Below are positions 8,508 through 17,529 of a stretch of DNA of 26,394 nt, one piece after another (within the stretch, counting starts at the first letter, position 1; each line of letters opens with the position of its first letter). The stretch comes from a virus. The notes under the pieces are model-generated. The model worked only from the letters and a program-made list of their open reading frames with translations. It was not told the DNA's origin and did not search any database. The DNA is taken from IMG/VR virus record IMGVR_UViG_3300034375_002441, positions 1 to 26,394 of that record. The stretch is one strand, 5' to 3'. The translations under genes were made by a program, and so were the position numbers.

Positions 8508-9413
8508 ATGGGACTAATAAACTATACTAACGAGCAATATTACGAAGGACCAGATGGTATCTGGAATAGTTTAGACGAAGATTATGGTAACTACCAGTTT
8601 GTCTCATTGAAAGATATTATAAATAACTTTATTATATCTTACGTGGGTGAAGGTAAAGTTATAAGTAAAATAAAAAGAACCGACGTTGCTTTCCACGCTC
8701 AACGCGGTATACAAGAATTTAATTTTGATTTATTACCTTCTTTTAAATCACAAGAAATAGAAATAGGTCCTCAGTTGTATATGGTGTTGCCGCAAGACTA
8801 TGTAAACTACGTTAAGTTGACTTGGACAGACGAACAAGGCTTAGAACGCGTTATATATCCTGCTAGAAAAACTAGTGATCCATTACCGATACTTCAAGAT
8901 AGTAACTACGAGTATACTTTTGATCAAAACGGAGAGATATTATACGCTCAAGACTCGGAGACTTGGAAAAGATTTAAAAACAATCCAGTTAATAAAGAAA
9001 ACAATAGAAATACAAACAGTGGTGATTTGATGACAGAGCATTTTTTAGGTAGACGTTATGGTCTTAATCCTGAAAACTCTCAATCAAATGGTGTGTTTTT
9101 TATAGATCAAATAAAAGGTTTAATACATTTTAGCTCTGATATGGTGAATCGCATTGTTACTTTAAAGTATATAAGCGATGGTTTAGGCACTGATGAGGAA
9201 ATGACAGTACATAAGTTTGCTGAAGAAGCTTTATACAAATATATAGCTTACGCTATTTTATCAACTAGAGCAAATACACCAGAATATATTATAGCAAGGT
9301 TTAAGCGTGAAAAACAAGCCGCTAGACGCAATGCTAAATTAAGATTATCAAATATAAAAATAGAAGAGATTACGCAGGTTATGCGTAACAAATCTAAGCA
9401 AATAAAACATTAA
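8508..9413 (+). CDS. Second head-tail connector / tail adaptor protein (candidate)
   Basis: 301 residues. An N-terminal helical part is followed by a beta-rich middle containing YMVLPQDYVNYVKLTW (about 91-106), the Leu-Pro-x-Asp-Tyr pattern common in phage tail adaptor proteins. A long basic C-terminal helix (about 235-301) is rich in Arg and Lys (FKREKQAARRNAKLRLSN). The paralogous-looking pair of short proteins immediately before a very large nozzle gene is the arrangement seen for adaptor and nozzle genes in short-tailed phages. Spacing is three bases from the previous stop and three bases to the next start, indicating one transcript with coupled translation. It could be a ring protein instead of a T7 gp11-type gatekeeper; sequence alone does not decide. 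Confidence 0.6.
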   Translation: MGLINYTNEQYYEGPDGIWNSLDEDYGNYQFVSLKDIINNFIISYVGEGKVISKIKRTDVAFHAQRGIQEFNFDLLPSFKSQEIEIGPQLYMVLPQDYVNYVKLTWTDEQGLERVIYPARKTSDPLPILQDSNYEYTFDQNGEILYAQDSETWKRFKNNPVNKENNRNTNSGDLMTEHFLGRRYGLNPENSQSNGVFFIDQIKGLIHFSSDMVNRIVTLKYISDGLGTDEEMTVHKFAEEALYKYIAYAILSTRANTPEYIIARFKREKQAARRNAKLRLSNIKIEEITQVMRNKSKQIKH

Positions 9414-9416
9414 TAT

Positions 9417-12400
9417 ATGCCAGAATTTATCCATACCTTCCAATCAGGAAGAATGAATAAAGATCTTGATGAGCGATTGATACCAAACGGTGAATACCGC
9501 GACGCGCTGAATTTAGATTTAGCAAACTCAGATGGATCTAATGTAGGTACTTTACAAAATGTAAAAGGAAACCGAGAGCAGCGTGGCTGTGAAGGTTGTT
9601 CTGAAAACTGGAGTTCTGACTATATAGATGCCCTTCAAAATCCCGTTGTTATTGGGTCTTACAGGCACGACCAAACCGAAAGAATTTATTGGTTTATAGC
9701 TTCTGACAACGTAAGCGCTATCGCTGAGTATGATCAAACCACAGATCTAGTAAAACCAGTATTAGTCGACACAGCTGGTATACTTAATTTTTCACAAAAC
9801 TATTTAATCACAGGTATTAACATACTTGATAAATTTTTATTTTGGACAGACGATCAGACTGAACCAAAAAAGATTAATATTGAAAAATTTAAAACAGGTT
9901 CTGTAGATTTTACCACGCACACCAAAGTTCCTAAATGGTTACCCCAACAAAACACTTATCAAACTAGTTTGACTGGTAGACCAGATTTTGTTGAAAAAGA
10001 TGTAACTGTAGCGAAGTTATCACCAACAAATGCCCCTACTATAAATGCAGCTGTTTCTAAGTTTGGAAATGATGTTCCTGGTACTGGTATAACACCAGTG
10101 TCTACAACTTTTAATAATACTGATTTAGAAAACTTTACATACATACCAAACCCAACAACAGAGCCAAATGTTTTTATATCATATCCAACTTATGGAGAGT
10201 ATTTAGACCAAAGAGAAAGTGGTGTTTACCTTGGAACTTCTTTAGACAACGCTACTAATAATCCAAACTATGATGCTACTTACGGTTGGGACGGTCATAT
10301 AACCTTTGAAATAAGTGAAATTGTTACAGCTTGGCAAGTAGATGACGTAGTCATAATGACAGGTAGTTATGAAAATCCTTTTGGTCAAGATGAAGAGTAT
10401 TCTATACAAATACAAATAAAACAAATAAACAACCTAACTATAACGGCTCAGATACAGGCTATATCTTTAGATATACAAAAAACTATAAATTCTGAGGAAG
10501 AAGTAGAGCCAATAGTTTGGGAATGTGTTTTGCTCGAAAAAGATAGTATATTTGAATATAAATTTCCTAGATTTGCTTATAGATGGAAATATATAGACAA
10601 TGAATATTCTTGTTTTTCGCCTTTTTCTAAAGTTGCATTTCTAGGTGGTGAATTTGAATACGTTTCTTCAGATGCATACAACCTAGGTATGGTTAATAGA
10701 ATTAAAAAACTTATAATAGAAAATTTAATTTGGACAAACGAAGAGATTTCAGAAATTGATATATTATATAAGGAAAGTAATTCTACATCTGTCTACGTTG
10801 TTGATACTTTGAAAAAAGAGGATTATTTAAATGTTTCTTTGCCTAGCACGTATCAAATAAAAAGCGAATTAATAGGTAGTACTGTAGATAATAATCAACT
10901 TTTAAGACCTTGGGATAACGTACCTAGAAAAGCTAAATCTCAAGAAATTATAGGTAATAGAGTAGTGTATGGTAATTATTTACAAAACTACAACACGGTT
11001 GGATATATTAACGCAGATTCTAGTATATCTACATCTGTAGATTTACTACTTAGCTCTAATAGTTTTTCGCACGAGCCTATATACGAAATAGGAAAACCAG
11101 CACCTTCTATAAAATCAATAAGAACTTATCAGGTTGGAGTTGTTTATAAAGATACATACGGAAGAGAAACACCTGTTTTTACAAGCCAAAACGCTAGTTT
11201 TCAGTTAGATATATCAGCTTCTTCCACTGTTAACAAGCTACAAGTAAGCCCACTTAATATACCACCAGACTGGGCTACTCATTATAAATTCTTTATAAAA
11301 GAAACTTCTAATGAATACTACAATTTAGCATTAGATAGATTTTATCACGCAGAAGATGGAAATATATGGTTATCTTTTCCCTCTTCAGAAAGAAATAAAG
11401 TAGATGAACAAACTTATTTAATTCTAAAAAAACAACACGATAATGATGTTGCTATAAAAGAGTTGAATAGATATAAAATATTATCAATATCTTCATCTGC
11501 TCCAGAATTTATATCAACTTTTGATATTTTTAAAGCCGGAAGCGATGTACAATTAACAAATGAAATTGAACCTGGTAGAATAACGCTTCAGTTTAATGGA
11601 CCTACAAACACTGCTAATCCAGAGTTTCATAAAGGTTTTACCGGTAATAGAAAGGTAAGAATAACAACAGCTGGTACAACTAGTGATTATTATGAAATAG
11701 ATTCTTTTAAAACTAAAGGCACTAATAATAACGAGTATGAAATTGTATTAAAAGAACCTTTGGGTCCAGAAGTACCTTTAACCAATTCTGGCACAACAGT
11801 TACTGTAAAAATATATGAGCCAGAAAAGAAAAATTTACCAGAATTTGAAGGTAGGTTTTTTGCTAAAATAAATAGAAACTTTGCGTTTGACACAAATATA
11901 ATAGAGTCTTTTAAAGCTTTAGAGCCTAGATACGCTGTTAGAGATGAAATAGATTTTACTACAACATGGAGTTGGGGCTGGAGCAATTATCATAGAACTT
12001 TTAATTACGGCGACGCGGGTTGTGATGGATGTAGTGATGATGGATGTAGTTCAAGAAACAAGCAATGGAGTATATTTGGTTGGAGTAACATGAATTACGC
12101 AGGCACTACACCAGCCATTGGAGATAATTATAGTTCTCAAGATATCGTTAGAGTGTGGAATGGTGAAGGATACGCGCCACCTACAAAGGGAAGAAGAGTT
12201 GTAGGTTTTGTTTACACAGGGGTAAGGCCAGATGAAAGTCAAACATACATAAATAGCATGGTTGGTTATGCGCCACCAGATATAGGTCAAACAAGAAGAA
12301 TCACTGGTGGTACTTTAGCAGAAGGCGCTAAAATAAGGTTCGAATCTAAGCAAGGTGATCAGAGCGAGGTATATACCGTTATGGAAACAATTTCTTATTT

Positions 12401-14456
12401 AGTTCCAAGAGGAGGTAGATACAAGAAGAAAAATTGTAACAATTGGAGAACAAACTCTGAAAACGGTACAGTTATATTTATGATATTTCTAGACAGGGCT
12501 ATAAACGATCCTTGGATGCCAGAATGGAATCAACAAAGCGTGTTGAGCAGTAAACTTCCTTCTATACAAGTAGTTGAAAACGTTAGCACTGACAATAATA
12601 AGTTATTAACTTCGCCTAATCCAGCTATATTTGAAACAGAACCTAAAGAAGCTGTAGATTTAGATCTTTACTACGAAGCTTCTAACGCTATACCTATATC
12701 AGACTATAATAATACAAATCAGCAAATAGATTGGTTTAACTGTTATTCATATGGTCAAGGTGTTGAGTCTAATAGAATTAGAGATGATTATAACGCTGTT
12801 TACATAGACAAAGGTCCTAAAGTTTCTACAGTATTAGATGATCCTTATGCAGAAGAAAGAAGAGGTAGTGGTTATATATTTTCACAAGTATATAACTCTA
12901 CATCAGGTATAAACAGATTAAATCAGTTTATACAAGCTCTACCCATAACAAAAGATTTAAATCCAATACATGGTACTATACAAAAGCTATATGCTAGAGA
13001 CACAGATTTAATAACACTTTGCGAAGATAAGTGTTTTAGAGTATTAGCAAACAAAGACGCATTGTTCAACGCTGACGGCAATGTTAATTTAACTGGTAAT
13101 ACCGCTGTTTTAGGTCAAGCTGTTCCTTATGCTGGTGAATTTGGTATATCTAAAAATCCAGAGTCATTTGCGCAGTATGCTTTTAGATCGTATTTTACAG
13201 ATAAAAATAGAGGTGCTGTTATAAGATTATCTAGAGACGGTATAACTAATATTGCTGAAAAAGGTATGTCAGATTTTTTTGCTGATAACTTAAAAGTTTC
13301 AACAAATATCATAGGTAGTTACGACGACGATAAAGATATATATAATGTAACCTTAGACAATCTAAGCCAATCTTGGAAAAACACGTTTAGCCAAAGTCAA
13401 GATTACCAATTAAATCCTGATTGTAACGCAGATACTAGCGATCCAATAACACAAACTACTGTTTCATTTAAAGAATCTGTAGATGGTTGGACTTCAAGAA
13501 AATCATTTATACAAGAAAGTGGGGTTAGTTTAAATAATAGATATTTTACGTTTAAAAACGGTAGAATTTGGGAACACGGTCTTCTTGACAAAGCTAATAA
13601 CTTTTATGGCATACAATATGATAGTGCTTTTAATGTTATTTTCAATGAAATGCCTCAATCTGTAAAAGGATTTAGTACGTTAAATTATACTGGAACGCAA
13701 AGTAGAAGATTACAATACCAAACACAAGGAAGTTCTAGATGGTACTCTATAGCTGAAGTTAATTTTAACAAAATAATCCCAGTGACTGTAGAGCAAAAGC
13801 AACCGGGTTGGTATGTGAATTATATTAAAACAGATCTTGAAGGAGGTGAAGTTAAAGAGTTTGAAAAGAAAGAAGGTAAGTATTTTAACTACATAAAAGG
13901 ATTAGAGCAGTTTAATGATTGCGAATTTATAGGTGAAGGTATTGGACCGCCTGTTATAGTTCAATGTGATCCGCAGAGTTACAATTTTACAATAACTATA
14001 GATGAAAACTGTAGTAGTTCTGGTGGTTCAACGCCTGATACAATACAATTTTTTGTAAATATATGGGACTGTACAAAACCAGCTCAACAAACTAATATTG
14101 TAAACGAAACAACAGCTCAGAGCGTTAAGTGCGCTATTGAAGCGTTTTATAGCCCGCTTTATGAAGACTATACTCGTGTTTCAAATAATGGAACTGCGTT
14201 TTCTTATGTGTTCAGTGATGGACTTCAGACTGGTACCCAAATGTACAACAGTATAACTAACCAACCTATAGCTAGCGCTGGTGCTTACTTGTTTGTAGGT
14301 AGTGGAGATGAATTGTCTGATTTAACAGTTAGTCATGCTGGTTTAGATGCTAATAATGCTACAGCTGTACCAACAACATATTATGTAATGATACTAAATA
14401 GTAACGGGCAAATAGCGTCGTGGACACAGTATAATACTTTAACAACTTGCCCTTAA
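9417..14456 (+). CDS. Large tail nozzle / stabilisation (muzzle-like) protein
   Basis: 1679 residues. The start, FQSGRMNKDLDERLIPNGEY (about 7-26), followed by YRDALN and later VGTLQNVKGN, is the N-terminal signature I recognise from crAss-like and marine phage 'stabilisation' or muzzle proteins, relatives in role of P22 gp10 and T7 gp12. These close the portal channel and form the tail barrel. Further family-like blocks are FAYRWKYIDNEYSCFSPFS (about 390), LNPIHGTIQKLYARDTDL (about 1180) and a FKNGRIWEHG block (about 1380). Most of it is beta-rich. Cysteine clusters occur at C58/C61 and at C869, C872 and C877, unusual in an intracellularly assembled phage protein and possibly metal-binding. 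The last ~170 residues, after a Ser/Gly linker, form a separate Cys-containing domain that may be an add-on. It is the largest complete gene in the window. Confidence 0.78.
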   Translation: MPEFIHTFQSGRMNKDLDERLIPNGEYRDALNLDLANSDGSNVGTLQNVKGNREQRGCEGCSENWSSDYIDALQNPVVIGSYRHDQTERIYWFIASDNVSAIAEYDQTTDLVKPVLVDTAGILNFSQNYLITGINILDKFLFWTDDQTEPKKINIEKFKTGSVDFTTHTKVPKWLPQQNTYQTSLTGRPDFVEKDVTVAKLSPTNAPTINAAVSKFGNDVPGTGITPVSTTFNNTDLENFTYIPNPTTEPNVFISYPTYGEYLDQRESGVYLGTSLDNATNNPNYDATYGWDGHITFEISEIVTAWQVDDVVIMTGSYENPFGQDEEYSIQIQIKQINNLTITAQIQAISLDIQKTINSEEEVEPIVWECVLLEKDSIFEYKFPRFAYRWKYIDNEYSCFSPFSKVAFLGGEFEYVSSDAYNLGMVNRIKKLIIENLIWTNEEISEIDILYKESNSTSVYVVDTLKKEDYLNVSLPSTYQIKSELIGSTVDNNQLLRPWDNVPRKAKSQEIIGNRVVYGNYLQNYNTVGYINADSSISTSVDLLLSSNSFSHEPIYEIGKPAPSIKSIRTYQVGVVYKDTYGRETPVFTSQNASFQLDISASSTVNKLQVSPLNIPPDWATHYKFFIKETSNEYYNLALDRFYHAEDGNIWLSFPSSERNKVDEQTYLILKKQHDNDVAIKELNRYKILSISSSAPEFISTFDIFKAGSDVQLTNEIEPGRITLQFNGPTNTANPEFHKGFTGNRKVRITTAGTTSDYYEIDSFKTKGTNNNEYEIVLKEPLGPEVPLTNSGTTVTVKIYEPEKKNLPEFEGRFFAKINRNFAFDTNIIESFKALEPRYAVRDEIDFTTTWSWGWSNYHRTFNYGDAGCDGCSDDGCSSRNKQWSIFGWSNMNYAGTTPAIGDNYSSQDIVRVWNGEGYAPPTKGRRVVGFVYTGVRPDESQTYINSMVGYAPPDIGQTRRITGGTLAEGAKIRFESKQGDQSEVYTVMETISYLVPRGGRYKKKNCNNWRTNSENGTVIFMIFLDRAINDPWMPEWNQQSVLSSKLPSIQVVENVSTDNNKLLTSPNPAIFETEPKEAVDLDLYYEASNAIPISDYNNTNQQIDWFNCYSYGQGVESNRIRDDYNAVYIDKGPKVSTVLDDPYAEERRGSGYIFSQVYNSTSGINRLNQFIQALPITKDLNPIHGTIQKLYARDTDLITLCEDKCFRVLANKDALFNADGNVNLTGNTAVLGQAVPYAGEFGISKNPESFAQYAFRSYFTDKNRGAVIRLSRDGITNIAEKGMSDFFADNLKVSTNIIGSYDDDKDIYNVTLDNLSQSWKNTFSQSQDYQLNPDCNADTSDPITQTTVSFKESVDGWTSRKSFIQESGVSLNNRYFTFKNGRIWEHGLLDKANNFYGIQYDSAFNVIFNEMPQSVKGFSTLNYTGTQSRRLQYQTQGSSRWYSIAEVNFNKIIPVTVEQKQPGWYVNYIKTDLEGGEVKEFEKKEGKYFNYIKGLEQFNDCEFIGEGIGPPVIVQCDPQSYNFTITIDENCSSSGGSTPDTIQFFVNIWDCTKPAQQTNIVNETTAQSVKCAIEAFYSPLYEDYTRVSNNGTAFSYVFSDGLQTGTQMYNSITNQPIASAGAYLFVGSGDELSDLTVSHAGLDANNATAVPTTYYVMILNSNGQIASWTQYNTLTTCP
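12024..12050 (+). repeat. Tandem 12-base direct repeat inside the nozzle gene
   Basis: GATGGATGTAGT occurs at 12024-12035 and again at 12039-12050, separated by one in-frame GAT codon. It encodes Asp-Gly-Cys-Ser twice, so the duplication created part of the cysteine cluster at C869-C877. It may be a slippage product retained by selection. Confidence 0.6.
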
Positions 14457-14469
14457 TAACATATACAAT

Positions 14470-16602
14470 ATGCCAACAATAAATAATTATACTTTTTCAG
14501 ACGTAACATATGTTATAGAAGAGAACGCAGATATAGCCAACGCAGTAGGGGCTAGTTTTGCAACTCTAACTATTTCTCCCGCTTCTGGGTTTACTATTGA
14601 TGCTAATGATTTTTCTATAGATCCTAGTTTTTTTCCAAATACATATGTTAGTAGTGTAACTTTTGCTCAAAGCGGTGTTAATGTTGTTTGTACTATAAAT
14701 TTTGCAGCTGGAGTAACAATGCCTTCTTCTAACGTAAATATACCTTTATGCGTTGTAGGCCAAGGAGTAGTTAATGAAATAACTATAGCAGGTACTTTTA
14801 CGGCTAACGTTGGTACTAATGTTACTGGTGATAGTACAGAAACAAATACTCCTTACTCAAATTCAGGTGCTTTTGGGCAAAGTGAGTTATTATTTAGTAA
14901 AACATATACTGCAGCTGCTAATCATTATTTAGATGTTGGCGCGGGTATGCAGATTGTTCAAGGCGTGCAAAGTAACTATAACATAATTCAAACACCAACT
15001 TATGATTCTGAAAACAGATTAACAAGTATAACTTATGATGTTAATTACATATATCCAAATCAAAGTATTTCTGGTGATAAAATTGCTATTCGCTTAATTA
15101 AAGCTGTTGAGATTTTCACTATCGCAAATCCAAAAGTAAAAAGATGGTGTTGGTACGTTTCTGGTACAGGTTGCTACAAAACAGATAGAAATATTGAAAG
15201 TGTTGGTAGAACGCAAATTTGGAGAGTGTGGGGAGACGAAGGAGCAGTTTTTAGCGTTGTTTTAACAGATGATAATTCTGAAACAGGTCCAAATACATGG
15301 AATTTAGCAACTAACACCTCTATACCTTCTTCTGGTTATGTTGACGTTGAAGTTGTTTTTCCTGATATACAAAACTTGTCTTTAGATGTTGTTAGGTATT
15401 TTCTCACTATATCCGGAGCTGATGTTGATATTAATAACACCGTGGAGTATTTTAATCAATACAATGCAGCTCCTAGAATGATTTTTAATGGATTAAGCTC
15501 TCAAGGAATGACTGGATTTACACAAGTTGAATATCAGGGAGACGCGCTTAACAACTACACTACACCTGTTAAAGTTCCTGTAGAGTGGAATATCACAGCT
15601 CCTTCTGGAAGTAAAATAGGTTTATCATACCCATACTTGGAAGAAGATAGAGAGGTGTATCCTTTGATACCAGAAATGCAAAAAACTATAGCTTCTACAA
15701 CGTTAGCTAGCACTGGAAGCACCATAACTTTAAGTAGTACAGATGGTATAGCTGCTGGTGATAGGTTTAATGCTTATGATGCAAGCTCTATTAAAGAGCA
15801 AGCTGTTAGTTTAGCTCCTTTTAACTACGAGGTTACAAGTGTTGATTCTTCAACTCAAATATCTGTTAGTCCAAACGTAAGCGTTGCCAATGATGTAGAT
15901 ATTTTATTTGTCAAGAACAACGGTACTAATATAGAGTTTGAGCTTACAAGCGTTGAAGTAACCGGAACTAGCACAGCTACAATAAAAGGCTTTGTAGATG
16001 TTTACAGCATAGGTGATTTAACTACTAACTTTACTATAGATATAGATCAATTTTTATATGTAATACCGTCGATAAGTTGCGCTGCAACATCTTCTTCTGG
16101 AGGTTATGATATAGTTGATTACGATATACCACTTGATCCAGCCGGTGGTTTAGTAGCATTTTTAGTTGATGCACAAGGTGTTCCAGATAAGTTTGAAATA
16201 TACCACGGAAGCGCAACTACCGGTGATAAGGTAGCAACAACAAGTCACGTTATTCCAGGTTCTGGAACTTCTAACGATGGTCCTTTTGATAGTATATTTG
16301 GAACGTATAATACAGGAAACAAACTACCTTCAGCCACAGAAGCTGCTGGTGTAGATCAGTTTATTGGAACAAATATAACAAGTCCTTGGACATACACTAG
16401 ACAATCTGAATTTAACACAGCAACCGGATATACCGTTAGCAGCATGACAGTTGGAAGTAATACATACCAACAAATACTTTGGTGGCAATATAGCGCTGCT
16501 GATTATAATGATAAAGATTTTGCTACACTAAGGGTCACTGGATCAACAGGAACTGCTTGGAGCGTGCTTAGGTTGTGCTGCCCTGATGCTAATTGTACAT
16601 AA
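14470..16602 (+). CDS. Beta-rich tail-associated protein, candidate adhesin/receptor-binding protein
   Basis: 710 residues, very rich in Thr, Ser, Asn, Val and Ile, and poor in Lys and Glu, as in stacked beta-sandwich (Ig-like) domains. Residues 1-120 form a first Ser/Thr-rich beta unit. A block about 125-235 includes a Cys pair (RWCWYVSGTGCYKT). A segment about 400-460 has STTLASTGSTITLSSTDG, typical of phage beta-linker modules. The C-terminal ~160 residues (from about 550) read as one further beta-sandwich beginning with the segment GGLVAFLVDAQGVPDKFEIY. The chain ends CCPDANCT. It lies directly after the nozzle gene, where tail-tip or fibre genes are usual, and has no trimeric coiled coil or catalytic residues. 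Lectin-like receptor binding is an inference; a structural tail-tip role is equally possible. Confidence 0.55.
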   Translation: MPTINNYTFSDVTYVIEENADIANAVGASFATLTISPASGFTIDANDFSIDPSFFPNTYVSSVTFAQSGVNVVCTINFAAGVTMPSSNVNIPLCVVGQGVVNEITIAGTFTANVGTNVTGDSTETNTPYSNSGAFGQSELLFSKTYTAAANHYLDVGAGMQIVQGVQSNYNIIQTPTYDSENRLTSITYDVNYIYPNQSISGDKIAIRLIKAVEIFTIANPKVKRWCWYVSGTGCYKTDRNIESVGRTQIWRVWGDEGAVFSVVLTDDNSETGPNTWNLATNTSIPSSGYVDVEVVFPDIQNLSLDVVRYFLTISGADVDINNTVEYFNQYNAAPRMIFNGLSSQGMTGFTQVEYQGDALNNYTTPVKVPVEWNITAPSGSKIGLSYPYLEEDREVYPLIPEMQKTIASTTLASTGSTITLSSTDGIAAGDRFNAYDASSIKEQAVSLAPFNYEVTSVDSSTQISVSPNVSVANDVDILFVKNNGTNIEFELTSVEVTGTSTATIKGFVDVYSIGDLTTNFTIDIDQFLYVIPSISCAATSSSGGYDIVDYDIPLDPAGGLVAFLVDAQGVPDKFEIYHGSATTGDKVATTSHVIPGSGTSNDGPFDSIFGTYNTGNKLPSATEAAGVDQFIGTNITSPWTYTRQSEFNTATGYTVSSMTVGSNTYQQILWWQYSAADYNDKDFATLRVTGSTGTAWSVLRLCCPDANCT

Positions 16603-16613
16603 AATAAATAATT

Positions 16614-16940
16614 ATGCCTAATTTAACATTAACATTTAACAACCCTTTCCCAGTAACATTGCAGGTTGGAGACGAAGTCTGGTTTTTAGATATAGACACA
16701 GGTAATGAAATTAAACTTGGAACGCTAACTGATATAACAGATTTAACTCTAACAATAGATATAGTGACTGGGGCTAGCCAACCTGAACCAGGTGTTGACT
16801 TTATATTTTTTAAAAAAGACACTAGAGCACACCTTGGTCAATTAAAAGGCTACTACGCTGAAGCGCAGTTTAGAAACAACACTACAGCGTATGCGGAATT
16901 ATTCTCTGTAGGTAGCGAAGTGTTTGAAAGTAGTAAATAA
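16614..16940 (+). CDS. Small conserved virion-module protein, unknown function
   Basis: 108 residues, beta-rich, with no Cys and no membrane segment. The C-terminal block KGYYAEAQFRNNTTAYAELF, followed by SVGSEVFESSK, resembles a short protein I have seen repeatedly in the tail regions of marine phages; no function is known to me. It starts 11 bases after the adhesin-like gene (leader aaataaataatt), so it is in the same transcript, and a weak AT hairpin follows it. A tail-tip or fibre-attachment role is plausible from context only. Confidence 0.6.
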   Translation: MPNLTLTFNNPFPVTLQVGDEVWFLDIDTGNEIKLGTLTDITDLTLTIDIVTGASQPEPGVDFIFFKKDTRAHLGQLKGYYAEAQFRNNTTAYAELFSVGSEVFESSK

Positions 16941-16962
16941 CATGTAATAATAATTATATGTT
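16939..16962 (+). other. Weak AT-rich hairpin between the 108-residue and cupin genes
   Basis: Bases 16939-16948 pair with 16953-16962 across the loop AATA, one of the pairs being G-T. The stem has only two GC pairs and is followed by an A/T-rich stretch (ttaacttaaatttaattta). It could be a weak terminator or processing site, or a chance result of the AT-rich leader. Confidence 0.3.
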
Positions 16963-16980
16963 TAACTTAAATTTAATTTA

Positions 16981-17529
16981 ATGGGATTATTATCTAAAAA
17001 AAACCCTTTAAAACAAATATTAGAGAATATACCAGAGACTAGAGGTTTGCTTTGGGAGAAGATATTAGAGCTTGAAAAACAAGTTTTAAATAATGTTGAA
17101 GGCGCTGTTCACCACACAGCTGGAGAAGAGCAATCAGAAGAGATGAAAGAAACATATCCTTTGATTCAGCACATAGAAGGTGGTTTATACACAAGAGAGA
17201 TATTTATGCCTAAAGGTCATTTAGTTATAAGCATGGTGCACAAGCAAAACCATCCTTCTTTTTTATTAAAAGGTGAACTGTCTTATTTAGCAGACAATGG
17301 TGAAATAGTTAGGATAAAAGGTCCTCACGTTATATATACTAAAGAAGGTACACAAAGAGTTTTATATATACACAAAGATTGTCACTGGGCTTGTGTTTAC
17401 AAAACAGATGCTCAGACTTTTGAAGAAGCTGAAGCTGATGTGTATACAAATAATTACAAAGAATTACCAGAAGAAATAATAGAAAAAAATAAAAAATTAT
17501 GGCAGGAATTGGCACAGCTGCGCTCGTAG
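16981..17529 (+). CDS. Cupin-fold protein of the phage virion module
   Basis: 182 residues. The core at about 60-145 alternates short beta strands and has cupin-like features. GHLVISMVHKQNHPSFLLKGEL (about 79-100) carries two His residues five apart, in the place of the metal-ligand HxH(x)nE motif. A second strand set (about 110-140, GPHVIYTKEGTQRVLYIHKD) resembles the second cupin motif. The pattern REIFMPKGH...H...H...G..S is one I recognise from small cupin proteins common in marine phage genomes. N-terminal residues 1-45 and the last 35 are helical. No substrate can be named; a metal-binding structural role, sugar binding or a small-molecule role are all open. Its 3' end overlaps the next gene by 31 bases in a different frame, so the two are tightly coupled to the ejection-protein genes. 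Confidence 0.6.
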   Translation: MGLLSKKNPLKQILENIPETRGLLWEKILELEKQVLNNVEGAVHHTAGEEQSEEMKETYPLIQHIEGGLYTREIFMPKGHLVISMVHKQNHPSFLLKGELSYLADNGEIVRIKGPHVIYTKEGTQRVLYIHKDCHWACVYKTDAQTFEEAEADVYTNNYKELPEEIIEKNKKLWQELAQLRS

